Positions 36,435 through 46,047 are shown, counted from the stretch's first letter. The stretch is 64,000 nucleotides of DNA from JALZUU01 sp964441245 (GCA_964441245.1 CAYTVR010000004.1:18415-82414); one strand, 5' to 3'. Made by a program: numbers and translations. Notes: generated by a model from the letters alone, not told the origin.

Positions 36435-36470
36435 AAAAATCCCTTTCGATCATGATCGAAAGGGATTTTT
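36435..36470. terminator. Perfect palindromic bidirectional terminator
   Basis: A 36-base perfect palindrome (halves 36435-36452 and 36453-36470) with A-run and T-run ends. It serves the TlpA-like gene on plus and can end the photolyase transcript on minus after repeat copy B. Confidence 0.85.
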
Positions 36471-36496
36471 AGTTAAGGCATATTTAATATTTTTGG

Positions 36497-36617
36497 TTCT
36501 TCGACAAACCCTGTGTGTATAGACATTCTAAATTGAAATTCAACGCTTTCTCTGGTCGCTTTTTCATCTCACTTTATGAATGTCCATACATACGTACGTA
36601 CAGAATTTATCGAGGAA
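36497..36617 (-). repeat. Dispersed 121-bp hairpin repeat, copy B
   Basis: Same length and order of motifs as copy A, with only scattered base differences; the 14-base segment atacatacgtacgt that copy C lacks is present. It lies 19 bases after the photolyase stop codon and before the shared terminator, so it would be in the photolyase 3' untranslated region. Confidence 0.85.
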
Positions 36618-36636
36618 AGATATTTTTAAAATGAGT

Positions 36637-38109
36637 TTATACCACCCTTTTCGATACCGTATGTTTTGCTAAAATCCTTAGAGATTCTTTGAGTACTTCC
36701 GGATCTTTTTGCATGGCCCAAAGTACATCTCTGGCGTATTTAGAACTTTTTTGATAATCAATAATAGGTGGCGGATAGGAACAATCTTCCAACTGGTAAA
36801 AAGTTCGCTCCATCAAGGTTACTTTCCAAGGTTCATGAATAAAAGCATCAGGCATCACTTTCAATTCTGGAACCCATTTTTTGATAAAAATCCCAGTTGG
36901 ATCTTGCTCCTTCGATTGTTTGACAGGATTATAAATACGGACGGTATTGATTCCTGTCTCACCTGCTTGCATTTGTAATTGTGGAAAATGAATACCAGGT
37001 TCAAAATCTAAAAAAAGGCTAGCTAAATAAGGAGCGATGGCCTGCCAAGGAAGCCATAATTGTTGCACTGCAAAGGAAACAATCATGGCACGCATTCTAA
37101 AATTAATATATCCCGTTTCGATCAGACAACGCATCACTGCATCTACCAAAGGATAGCCCGTGTTTCCCGTTTTCCATGCCATTAGTTTTTTTTCATCAAC
37201 TGACTTTTCTAGTTTTGCGTAAGCTCGATTGACTGGACGAAATTCCATTTCACATTCCATTTCAAATTTTTGAATGAAGTGTCCTTGCCAACTCAAGCGA
37301 GACATAAAAGCTGACAATTGTTTCTTGTGTTGTCCAGCTTTATACCTTTTTATACTCTGTTGATAAACTTGTCGGATTGACAAATTTCCCCAAGCCAAAT
37401 AAGGAGACAATCGACTACATCCAGTTCTACTTTCTCGTGGTTTGGAAATACTACTCATATAATTTTCGACTCGATCGGTCAAAAACGAATCAAGCGTTTC
37501 CATTGCTTTTGTCATTCCTCCTTCTTGAAAGCGAATGGACTTTTCTTTAGTCGCCAATTCAAACGGATCAAATAAGGTCTCCAGGTTATGGATTCGGCTG
37601 TTGTTGACAAAAAGATGCGGTTCACCGACAAAAGTTAAGATGGGTTGATTCATATATTTGGACCAACTTTTTTTCCACCCATCTCGATTTTTCAAACCTC
37701 GAATAACTCCATTATTTTGAAATTCTTGCCACTCAATTTTCTTTTTTTGACAAAATGTTTTAAACGACTTATCCCGATCATAGGTAATCTTCAATCCCGT
37801 TTCTTCACTTGAGTATACCGATTGTATATCTAAATATTGATCCAATGTTTCCATGGCCTCAGTCACTTCTAAATGCAGGGTCAATATTTTTGTATCATAA
37901 GCTGATAAAGTTTGATTCATATCTTCAAGCGATTGCTGAATGAATCGAAAGTGACGTTCACTATAATGCTCATCTTTCATCAAAGAAGGTTCAAAACAAT
38001 ACAGCAACAAAACTGCATGACCATCCAATGCAGCATGATGTAAAGGAGGATGATCCTCTAATCGCAAATCTCTTTTTAACCAAACAATATTGACTTTCGC
38101 TTTTGGCAT
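36637..38109 (-). CDS. Photolyase/cryptochrome superfamily protein, atypical
   Basis: A 490-residue flavoprotein. The N-terminal photolyase alpha/beta domain (NIVWLKRDLRLEDHPPLHHAA at 7-27) and C-terminal FAD-binding helical domain (GCSRLSPYLAWGNLSIRQVY, TGYPLVDAVMRCLIETGYINFRMRAMIVSFAVQ) are clear. DNA repair of UV dimers by light or a blue-light sensor role are both possible. The segment where classical photolyases have NGGWQWAAxTG reads HFPQLQMQAGETG, so by eye the Trp next to the flavin is replaced; IYNPVKQSKEQDPTGIFIKKWVPEL follows as usual. The protein belongs to a less-studied branch. Single gene, minus strand. Confidence 0.88.
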   Translation of the reverse strand: MPKAKVNIVWLKRDLRLEDHPPLHHAALDGHAVLLLYCFEPSLMKDEHYSERHFRFIQQSLEDMNQTLSAYDTKILTLHLEVTEAMETLDQYLDIQSVYSSEETGLKITYDRDKSFKTFCQKKKIEWQEFQNNGVIRGLKNRDGWKKSWSKYMNQPILTFVGEPHLFVNNSRIHNLETLFDPFELATKEKSIRFQEGGMTKAMETLDSFLTDRVENYMSSISKPRESRTGCSRLSPYLAWGNLSIRQVYQQSIKRYKAGQHKKQLSAFMSRLSWQGHFIQKFEMECEMEFRPVNRAYAKLEKSVDEKKLMAWKTGNTGYPLVDAVMRCLIETGYINFRMRAMIVSFAVQQLWLPWQAIAPYLASLFLDFEPGIHFPQLQMQAGETGINTVRIYNPVKQSKEQDPTGIFIKKWVPELKVMPDAFIHEPWKVTLMERTFYQLEDCSYPPPIIDYQKSSKYARDVLWAMQKDPEVLKESLRILAKHTVSKRVV

Positions 38110-38264
38110 AAGGAATTAGGTTCTCTTAATCTTTTGTTTTCTAAAAACACTCAACAAATATACACAAAATGTTTTAGACTTAAAACAAATTATTTCATCC
38201 CTAGTCCTAGATTTTGTATGAATAATTCGTTCTCTTTGTTTATATAAAGTCAATTTTTGAGTTA

Positions 38265-38300
38265 AATGCAAAAAAGCCTTACAAAATAAATTGTAAGGCT
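38265..38300 (-). terminator. Terminator after tRNA-Leu
   Basis: agccttacaa (38275-38284) pairs with ttgtaaggct (38291-38300) around a 6-base loop. On the minus strand it is followed by a run of T. It lies 24 bases downstream of the tRNA. Confidence 0.85.
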
Positions 38301-38324
38301 AATAACAAAACGGTTTTGTTGTTG

Positions 38325-38407
38325 TACCCACGACTGGAGTCGAACCAGCACGTCCGTAGGACACTACCCCCTCAAGGTAGCACGTCTACCAATTCCGTCA
38401 CGTGGGT
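38325..38407 (-). tRNA. tRNA-Leu (anticodon GAG)
   Basis: An 83-base class II tRNA. The acceptor stem ACCCACG/CGTGGGT with discriminator A, the D arm (GGAATTGGTAGACG), anticodon stem CTACC/GGTAG with loop TTGAGGG (anticodon GAG, reading CUC/CUU), a long variable arm and the T arm (GCTGG-TTCGACT-CCAGT) are all present. The CCA end is not encoded. It stands alone between the photolyase gene and the xylose cluster. Confidence 0.95.
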
Positions 38408-38534
38408 AAATCTAAAGTGGTGACAAATTTACAAACAATATCTGGAAATAGAATAGTTCCCTTCAATAATTTAAATTTTACTAGGCTCCTCTAAAAATAA
38501 AATAGTATCTTGAAGTATAAATGACGTAATTTCT

Positions 38535-40529
38535 ATGTACCTAATCGGATATGACATCGGAAGTTCGAGTATCAAAACGGCTTTGATTCGTGCTGATAAT
38601 CAAAAAGTTATTGGAATCACTAAATATCCAGAACAAGAAATGGATATGATTTCTCGGCAACGAGGTTGGGCAGAACAAGAACCCGAAATCTGGTGGCGTA
38701 ATTTGTGTCTCGGTACAAAAAAATTGATTGCAAAACATAAAATCAATCCTAAAAAAATAAAGGGAATTGGGATCTCTTATCAAATGCATGGCTTGGTAGC
38801 CGTCAATAGTGATTTGCAAGTTTTGAGGCCATCGATTATTTGGTGCGATAGTCGTGCTGTTTCCATTGGCCAACAAGCTTTTAAGGAATTAGGTGAAGAA
38901 TATTGTTTAAAAAATTTCCTCAATTCTCCTGGAAATTTTACTGCCTCCAAAATCAAATGGGTCAAAGACAACGAACCGACCGTCTATCAAAAAATTCATA
39001 AAATTTTGCTCCCTGGTGATTTCATCGCTATGAAATTAACAGGCGAATTGAATACCACTATTTCAGGATTATCCGAAGGAGTACTTTGGGATTTTAAAAA
39101 GAAAAAATTAGCCACACCAATACTCAGTCATTTTGAAATTGATCCCTCACTTATTGCGGATATCACACCTACTTTTTCCCTTAGCGGAAAAGTTCATCAA
39201 ACGGCTTCTGAGCAGACAGGTTTGGCCATCGGCACACCCGTTACTTATCGTGCAGGAGACCAACCTAACAATGCACTTTCATTAAATGTTTTGAATCAAG
39301 GTGAAGTCGCTGCGACCAGTGGTACTTCAGGAGTTGTTTATGGAATTGTAGACAAACCCGTTTATGACGAGCAATCAAGAGTCAATGCATTTGCACATGT
39401 CAATTATGAAAATAATTTTGACCGCATCGGCATATTACTTTGTATTAATGGAGCAGGGATTCAATACAGTTGGATCAAACAACAAATCGCTCTAAGCGGT
39501 AAACATTACAATGATATGGAACGAATGGCGAGTACCGTTCCTGTAGGATCGGAAGGCATTTGTTTACTTCCTTTCGGGAATGGTTCAGAACGTATTTTCA
39601 ATGATCGAAATTTAGATGCACATATTTCCAATATTGCTTTTAATCGCCATACTCGGGCACATCTTTATCGCGCTTCTTTGGAAGGAGTTGCCTTCTCTTT
39701 TGTCCATGGAATTAATTTGCTAAAAAGCATGGGACTAAAGGTAGATGTTTTAAAAGTGGGGAATGATAACATGTTCCAATCAAAAATATTTTCAGATACG
39801 ATCGCCACCTTGCTCGGCATTCAAATTGAAGTTTTCAATACCACTGGTGCAATTGGAGCAGCACATGCTGCTGGAGTGGCCATTGGCGTTTATGATACCA
39901 TAGAAAATGCACTAAAAGAAACTCAACCAGAAACTGTTTTTGAGCCTACGCTCAACTATGGAATGTGTTCTCAAGCCTACAACTATTGGTTAGCTTCCTT
40001 AAATAAAGTCTTAAACAAAACAAGTGGAAAAAACAATCCATCTATCGCTCAAAAGCTGCGAGATGAAAATCAAAATTATAAAAAAGAATTAAAAATAAAA
40101 CATCAACTGATCACTTCTCAAGCTGCTCAGATTGATGGCCAAAATCAGTTATTGAGTTCCATCAAAAAGTCGATTGCGAATTTAGAAAAATCAAGCCAAG
40201 ATCCAGACGTTTTACAAGAAGTAAAAAATCTAAAAAAAATAATTCGAAAAGAACAAAGTATCGATAAAACACAGGATATTTTTGAAGAGCATTTTGATTT
40301 ATTAAATGATCAATTCATTCATCACATTAGTACTTCTTTTCCTTCACTTTCCTTTGAAGAATTGAAGATGTGTGCCCTTCTAAAACTCAAATTATCGACC
40401 AAAGAAATGGCTACTCAACTTAATATCTCCACTCGAGGAGTAGAAACAAAACGGTATCGCTTACGCAAAAAGCTAAACTTACCAAAAGGAATTAAGCTTG
40501 TTCAATATTTTAAAAATCTTCCTTCTTAG
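38535..40529 (+). CDS. FGGY xylulokinase fused to coiled coil and LuxR-type HTH
   Basis: A 664-residue fusion. Residues 1 to about 490 are a complete xylulokinase-like FGGY kinase with the ATP motif GYDIGSSSIK (D7), the substrate stretch SYQMHGLV and IIWCDSRA, and the catalytic D242 in YRAGDQPNNA, so the fold seems active. Residues about 500-590 form a coiled coil. Residues about 598-655 (LSFEELKMCALLKLKLSTKEMATQLNISTRGVETKRYRLRKKLNLP) form the LuxR/GerE-type HTH found at the end of many Bacteroidota TPR and sensor regulators. It heads the xylose cluster and is a close paralogue of the plain kinase at 42879. I infer a xylulose- or ATP-dependent transcription regulator; fusion errors are unlikely because the frame is open throughout. 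Confidence 0.92.
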   Translation: MYLIGYDIGSSSIKTALIRADNQKVIGITKYPEQEMDMISRQRGWAEQEPEIWWRNLCLGTKKLIAKHKINPKKIKGIGISYQMHGLVAVNSDLQVLRPSIIWCDSRAVSIGQQAFKELGEEYCLKNFLNSPGNFTASKIKWVKDNEPTVYQKIHKILLPGDFIAMKLTGELNTTISGLSEGVLWDFKKKKLATPILSHFEIDPSLIADITPTFSLSGKVHQTASEQTGLAIGTPVTYRAGDQPNNALSLNVLNQGEVAATSGTSGVVYGIVDKPVYDEQSRVNAFAHVNYENNFDRIGILLCINGAGIQYSWIKQQIALSGKHYNDMERMASTVPVGSEGICLLPFGNGSERIFNDRNLDAHISNIAFNRHTRAHLYRASLEGVAFSFVHGINLLKSMGLKVDVLKVGNDNMFQSKIFSDTIATLLGIQIEVFNTTGAIGAAHAAGVAIGVYDTIENALKETQPETVFEPTLNYGMCSQAYNYWLASLNKVLNKTSGKNNPSIAQKLRDENQNYKKELKIKHQLITSQAAQIDGQNQLLSSIKKSIANLEKSSQDPDVLQEVKNLKKIIRKEQSIDKTQDIFEEHFDLLNDQFIHHISTSFPSLSFEELKMCALLKLKLSTKEMATQLNISTRGVETKRYRLRKKLNLPKGIKLVQYFKNLPS

Positions 40530-40650
40530 ACAAAATCTTTAAGACTTTAGTTTTTTTTAATGAGTCCATTATTTTGTTTTCTAATTTCTTTCGATATCAG
40601 TAATTTTGACCATAAATCCAAGCTGATGATGTTATCTAAATAATCCATAA

Positions 40651-42585
40651 ATGTTTAAAAATCAAAAAATCATTTATTGTATTCTACTCCTTAGTGCATT
40701 TGTTTTGATGTACTGTGGTCGATTCAATTCTCAACAGGTTGATGTGAGTCAATTCAAAAATATCAGAGACTCCGTGGATTATGTTGGCATGAATACTTGT
40801 CGTTCTTGTCATAATGAGATTCACCAAACATTTATACATACTGGAATGGGCCGTTCTATAGATCGGGCTTCCGCCGAAAAAAGTGACGCAACTTATACGG
40901 GGCATGAATTAGTCTACGATGAAAACAAGAATTTATATTATCGCCCTTTTTTCAAAGATAGCATCATGTATATCACCGAATTTAGAATTGAAAATGGGGA
41001 TACCACGCATCAACGAACAGAAAAAATCAGCTACATTATTGGTTCAGGTCATCATACCAATTCTCATATTATCGATATCAATGGTTATATTTTTCAAGCG
41101 CCCATCACCTATTACACCCAAAAAGGAGAATGGGATTTAGCACCCAGTTTTGATAAAGAAAATACCCGCTTCAATCGGACACTTACCCCTGAATGTATTA
41201 CCTGCCACAATCATTTCCCAAAGTTTGTCGAAGGTTCCATCAATCGTTTTTCTGATATGCCAACAGGTATTGAGTGTGAAAGATGTCATGGTCCTGGTGA
41301 AGTACATGTCAAAGAAAAACTAGCTGGAAATATCATCGATACTTCTAAATACATTGATTATAGTATTGTTAATCCTAGGCATTTACCGCGAGACCTTCAA
41401 ATGGATTTATGCCAGCGGTGTCACCTACAAGGAGTCGCTGTTTTGGAAGAAGGAAAAAGCTTTTTTGATTTTCGCCCAGGTATGAAATTAGAAGAAGTCG
41501 TCAATGTATTTTTGCCCAGAATGACCAACTCTGATGAAAAATTTATAATGGCTTCTCAAGCAGATCGATTGCGACTCAGTCCATGTTATCAATTATCAGA
41601 AATGAGTTGCTTGACTTGCCACAATCCACACATAAGTGTCCAACAAAGCACTGCTCAAAATTATAACCAGACTTGTAATTCTTGTCATACTACTGACCAA
41701 CAAATCAAATGTAGTGCTGCTCAAAATATTCGAAACGAAAAGGCTGATAATTGCATCGCTTGCCATATGCCACCTTCTGAAAGCATCGATATTCCACACG
41801 TCAATATTACTGATCATTACATTAGCAAATTTGCAGCACAGCGCGGAGAAAAAATAGCGCAAGAAGAGCAAGAAAAAATTGTCCAATTTTTAGAACTAGA
41901 AATTTTGACTAAAGATAATCCAACAGATTTAGACATGGCCAGAGGCTACATTGCACTTTATGATAAATTTCTTTCATCGCCAGCCATGCTTGATTCTGCC
42001 GCACATTATTTGTCTTTGATTTCTCAAGAATCTTATCCTATTTTTAAAACCAAAATTCATTACTTCTTTTCCAAACAAGACTATGCTAAAATCGTCAACC
42101 TAGCTACTGATCATCCTAATGAAAGTATAAAAGATGGCTGGACAGCTTATCGAATTGGAGAGGCATTAGTCAATCAGAATGAACAAACCAAAGCCTTACT
42201 CTATTTTAAAAGAGCCATCCAATTAGACAAATATAATTTAGAATTTCAAGAAAAACTAGGATCACAATACATGGAATTAAGATACCTACAAGAAGCCAAA
42301 AAAACTTTTGAATTTATTTTACAAGAAAATCCAAAGCGAAAATTAGCACTCAATAATCTTGGTTTCACCAATGTACTTTTAGGCAATTTGACTAAAGGAC
42401 TAGACCTTTATGACCAAGCCATCGCACTAGATCCAGATTACGAAATCGCACTAATGAATAAAGTAGCCATCCTCATACAAGACAAGAATAATATCAATAC
42501 CGTAAAAAAATTGATTCAAAATATTCTCAAAATAAACCCAGAAAACAAACAAGCACAAGAAGTCCTCAATCAACTCAGTTTATAA
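40651..42585 (+). CDS. Seven-haem c-type cytochrome with TPR repeats
   Basis: A 644-residue exported protein. The N-terminal signal ends near Cys22 (LMYCG), which could be a lipobox. Seven CxxCH haem sites follow: CRSCH, CITCH, CERCH, CQRCH, CLTCH, CNSCH and CIACH, within residues about 50-380, in the arrangement of cytochrome c554/NapC-NrfA-like multihaem proteins (for example NHFP after the second site and CHGPGEVH at the third). The C-terminal half (about 440-640) holds three or four TPRs (GWTAYRIGEALVNQNEQTKALLYFKRAIQLD and on). The function is unknown; it lies between the two xylulokinases on the same strand, 121 bases after the first, which suggests co-expression. Confidence 0.9.
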   Translation: MFKNQKIIYCILLLSAFVLMYCGRFNSQQVDVSQFKNIRDSVDYVGMNTCRSCHNEIHQTFIHTGMGRSIDRASAEKSDATYTGHELVYDENKNLYYRPFFKDSIMYITEFRIENGDTTHQRTEKISYIIGSGHHTNSHIIDINGYIFQAPITYYTQKGEWDLAPSFDKENTRFNRTLTPECITCHNHFPKFVEGSINRFSDMPTGIECERCHGPGEVHVKEKLAGNIIDTSKYIDYSIVNPRHLPRDLQMDLCQRCHLQGVAVLEEGKSFFDFRPGMKLEEVVNVFLPRMTNSDEKFIMASQADRLRLSPCYQLSEMSCLTCHNPHISVQQSTAQNYNQTCNSCHTTDQQIKCSAAQNIRNEKADNCIACHMPPSESIDIPHVNITDHYISKFAAQRGEKIAQEEQEKIVQFLELEILTKDNPTDLDMARGYIALYDKFLSSPAMLDSAAHYLSLISQESYPIFKTKIHYFFSKQDYAKIVNLATDHPNESIKDGWTAYRIGEALVNQNEQTKALLYFKRAIQLDKYNLEFQEKLGSQYMELRYLQEAKKTFEFILQENPKRKLALNNLGFTNVLLGNLTKGLDLYDQAIALDPDYEIALMNKVAILIQDKNNINTVKKLIQNILKINPENKQAQEVLNQLSL

Positions 42586-42694
42586 ATAACATTTGGATAT
42601 TGAGTAAAAGATGCTGAATGACCTTTATAAGGATAAAACGCGTTATAGAAGCATTCAAAATTCTCGCATTCAAATCATTCAACCACTCACCCTG

Positions 42695-42713
42695 TTGACG
42701 TAGTTTTGACGTA
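42695..42713. promoter_or_regulatory. Direct repeat TTGACGTA, 11-base period, upstream of xylB
   Basis: TTGACGTA at 42695-42702 and again at 42706-42713, one helical turn apart, 166 bases before the xylB start. TGACGTA also occurs at 38522-38528 just in front of the kinase-HTH gene. It could be a binding site for the HTH protein. The count by chance in the window is several, so this is weak. Confidence 0.3.
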
Positions 42714-42878
42714 TAAAATTAAAATTTAGGCGTGTTTTTGCAGTAGCAAAAGATTTTAGAACTCCCACTTAATCCCCTTTCTTTGTTTTGTATTTATTCA
42801 ATCTTTCAAAATAATATTTAGAGAATCAGTCATTATCCTAGATTAATTTTGAATTATCTAACATCTAATCTGAAAACT

Positions 42879-44384
42879 ATGTATTTAATAGGATACGATA
42901 TAGGAAGCTCCTCCATTAAAGCCGCATTGATTGAAGCCAAAAGTGGTAAAACGCTGGATTTAGTTCAACATCCTTCTCAAGAAATGAACATCATTTCAAA
43001 ACAAACGGGTTGGGCAGAACAAGAACCTGAACTTTGGTGGGAATCTGTTTGTATCGCCACCAAAATGTTATTAAAAAATACGCAGATTGATCCTAACAAA
43101 ATAACAAGTATTGGAATCGCTTATCAAATGCACGGTTTGGTCGTCGTAGACGAAAACCAAGAAGTATTGCGACCTTCTATTATTTGGTGTGACAGTCGAG
43201 CTGTCGAAATTGGTAATGATGCGTTTGAAAATATTGGCCCAGAAAAATGTTTAGCCACTTATCTTAATTCACCCGGAAATTTTACGGCTTCTAAACTCAA
43301 ATGGGTCAAAGAAAATGAACCTGAACGGTATAGCAAGATTCATAAAATAATGTTGCCCGGAGATTTCATTGCCATGAAACTAACGGGTAAAATTTGTACC
43401 ACTCCTTCTGGTTTATCTGAAGGCGTTTTATGGGATTTTAAAAATAACAGCACTGCAGATGTTTTGTTGAATCATTATGGTATTTCAAAAAACCTTATTC
43501 CTGACATAGTCGATACTTTTTCCGTCCAAGGACAACTTACCAAAAAAGCAGCTGAAGCTACAGGACTAAGTACACAAACAGTAGTGGCCTATCGTGCAGG
43601 TGACCAACCCAACAATGCCTTATCTCTAGGTGTTCATCAACCCAATGAAGTCGCTGCGACTTGCGGTACATCTGGCGTAATCTATGGCATTGCAGATCAA
43701 TATAAATATGATCCACAATCTAGAGTAAATAGTTTTGCGCACGTCAATCATAGTCCAAACGCACCACGCGTCGGCATATTGTTGTGTATCAATGGAGCAG
43801 GCATCCAATACTCATGGGTAAAACAACAAATGGCTTTGGATGGAACCACTTATGATGACATGGAAAAGATACTCAGTGAAATCCCAATTGGTTCCGATGG
43901 ACTGAGAATTATTCCTTTCGGAAATGGTGCTGAACGAATGTTATCCAATAAGGAAACCGGCGCACAAATGAACAACTTACAATTCAACAGACACACCAGA
44001 GCACACTCTTTTAGAGCTGCGGTGGAAGGAGTTGCTTTTTCTTTTTGTTACGGCTTTCAATTGATGCGCCCACTGGGATTAGAACCCAAAGTGATCAAAG
44101 TAGGCAACGACAATTTATTTCAATCTGCTACTTTTTCTAATACGATTGCGAACTTATTGAATTGTAAAATTGAAGTCGTCAACACCACTGGAGCTATTGG
44201 AGCAGCCAAAGCATCGGGTGTCGCACCGGGTATTTATACTTCATTAGAAGGCGCTTTTCAGCAAATGGAAGTTATCAAAACTTATCAAGCTTCTGAACAA
44301 AGATCAGCTTATCAGCAAGCTTATGAACTATGGCATCAAGACTTAAAACATTTACTAAATGGAAAAACAAATCAAGATGCTTAA
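42879..44384 (+). CDS. xylB: Xylulokinase
   Basis: Phosphorylates D-xylulose to xylulose 5-phosphate with ATP in the cytoplasm. The 501-residue FGGY kinase has GYDIGSSSIKA (D7), AYQMHGLV, IIWCDSRAVEIG and catalytic D242 in YRAGDQPNNALSL, at the same index as in the fused paralogue, which it matches along its full length. ATG 42879 aligns with the paralogue's start; the frame opens ten codons earlier at TTG. Followed after 155 bases by xylA, as in most xyl clusters. Confidence 0.95.
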   Translation: MYLIGYDIGSSSIKAALIEAKSGKTLDLVQHPSQEMNIISKQTGWAEQEPELWWESVCIATKMLLKNTQIDPNKITSIGIAYQMHGLVVVDENQEVLRPSIIWCDSRAVEIGNDAFENIGPEKCLATYLNSPGNFTASKLKWVKENEPERYSKIHKIMLPGDFIAMKLTGKICTTPSGLSEGVLWDFKNNSTADVLLNHYGISKNLIPDIVDTFSVQGQLTKKAAEATGLSTQTVVAYRAGDQPNNALSLGVHQPNEVAATCGTSGVIYGIADQYKYDPQSRVNSFAHVNHSPNAPRVGILLCINGAGIQYSWVKQQMALDGTTYDDMEKILSEIPIGSDGLRIIPFGNGAERMLSNKETGAQMNNLQFNRHTRAHSFRAAVEGVAFSFCYGFQLMRPLGLEPKVIKVGNDNLFQSATFSNTIANLLNCKIEVVNTTGAIGAAKASGVAPGIYTSLEGAFQQMEVIKTYQASEQRSAYQQAYELWHQDLKHLLNGKTNQDA

Positions 44385-44538
44385 CACATTTTTAAATATA
44401 AGACTTAGTAATTCGATACTTTCAATCTTTTTCTTAATTTTTGCCTTTTAAATAAGCATAGACAGCAATTGATTATAGATTCAACTCAAAGAATAGTAGT
44501 TTTAAAAAAATTATTTCAAATAAATAAAAACGTTACAA

Positions 44539-45846
44539 ATGGCCTATTTTCCCAAAATAAAGAAAATCCCATATCTCGGTCCTGATTCAAAAGAAATGAT
44601 GGCATTCACACACTACGATGAAAATAAAGTGGTGCTAGGAAAAACGATGAAAGAACATTTTAGATTCGCCGTTTCCTATTGGCATAGTTTCAACGGAACA
44701 GGAGCTGACCCATTCGGACCTGGCACAAGAATTTTACCTTGGAATAAAGGTAGAGATGCTTACAAAAGGGCCAAGAATAAAATGGATGCTGCGTTCGAAT
44801 TCATCAGCAAATTAGGTATTCCTTTCTATTGTTTTCATGATGTAGATTTGATCGATGAAGGGGGCAGCATTGCTGAATATGAAAAACGAATGAAGTTCAT
44901 TACAGATTATGCTTTGAAAAAACAAAAGGAAACAGGCATCCAACTATTATGGGGAACGGCTAATTTATTTTCTCATCCACGTTATATGAATGGTGCTTCT
45001 ACCAATCCTGATTTTAATGTGGTGGCTTACGCCGGAACACAAGTCAAAGCATGTATCGATGCAACCATCAAATTGGGTGGACAAAATTATGTTTTCTGGG
45101 GTGGCCGAGAAGGTTATATGTCTTTGCTCAATACAGACATGAAACGAGAAAAAGATCACTTGGCGACCTTCCTAAAAATGGCTCGTGACTACGGTCGAAA
45201 AAAAGGATTCAAAGGAACTTTCTTGATCGAACCTAAGCCAATGGAACCCTCCAAACACCAATATGATTTTGATGCGGCTACCTGTATTTCATTTTTACAA
45301 GAGTATGACCTCATGGATGATTTCAAACTCAACATTGAAGTCAATCATGCTACCTTAGCTAGCCATACTTTTGAACATGAGTTACAAGTTTCTGCGGATG
45401 CAGGAGTATTGGGAAGTATCGACGCCAACAGAGGAGATTATCAAAATGGTTGGGATACCGATCAATTTCCTGTTGATTTATTTGAATTAGTCCAAGCGAT
45501 GTTGGTCATTGCTCAACATGGTTTAGGAACTGGAGGGGTCAATTTTGATGCAAAAGTTAGAAGAAATTCAACAGACATGGCAGATATGTTTGTCGCACAT
45601 ATTTCAGGAATGGACGTTTTTGCCAGAGCATTGTTAATCACTGAAGATTTACTGAACAACAGCGATTTTTCTAAAATGAGAAAAGAGCGTTATGCTAGTT
45701 TTGATAAAGGCAATGGCGCTAAATTCGAAAAAGGAAAAATGACCTTAGATACTTTGCGTAAACATGCCATGAAAAATGGAGAACCCAATCAGATCAGCGG
45801 TCAACAAGAAATCTACGAACGATTGATTAATATGTATATTAAATAA
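44539..45846 (+). CDS. xylA: Xylose isomerase
   Basis: Converts D-xylose to D-xylulose with two divalent metal ions. The 435-residue protein matches the longer class II form. It shows FHDVD near residue 101, the metal-binding LIEPKPMEPSKHQYDFD, NIEVNHATLASHTFEHE, and SIDANRGDYQNGWDTDQFP. TM-barrel order is complete, so it should be active. It lies between xylB and a symporter on the same strand. Confidence 0.97.
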   Translation: MAYFPKIKKIPYLGPDSKEMMAFTHYDENKVVLGKTMKEHFRFAVSYWHSFNGTGADPFGPGTRILPWNKGRDAYKRAKNKMDAAFEFISKLGIPFYCFHDVDLIDEGGSIAEYEKRMKFITDYALKKQKETGIQLLWGTANLFSHPRYMNGASTNPDFNVVAYAGTQVKACIDATIKLGGQNYVFWGGREGYMSLLNTDMKREKDHLATFLKMARDYGRKKGFKGTFLIEPKPMEPSKHQYDFDAATCISFLQEYDLMDDFKLNIEVNHATLASHTFEHELQVSADAGVLGSIDANRGDYQNGWDTDQFPVDLFELVQAMLVIAQHGLGTGGVNFDAKVRRNSTDMADMFVAHISGMDVFARALLITEDLLNNSDFSKMRKERYASFDKGNGAKFEKGKMTLDTLRKHAMKNGEPNQISGQQEIYERLINMYIK

Positions 45847-46047
45847 GATAATAATGATTGATGTGAAAAATTCTAAACAAGAAAATTTTGCATCTCCCTG
45901 TATATACCTAAGAATCCTTATGTGACGAATGATATTTTTTTCGAAAAGTATTATTCGTCCACAATTTTACTCCTTAACTAAGAGCTTGTCGAAAATATTG
46001 ATTTTCAATTAAAAAAATTAGACAGACTCTAAAGCAATACATCAACT

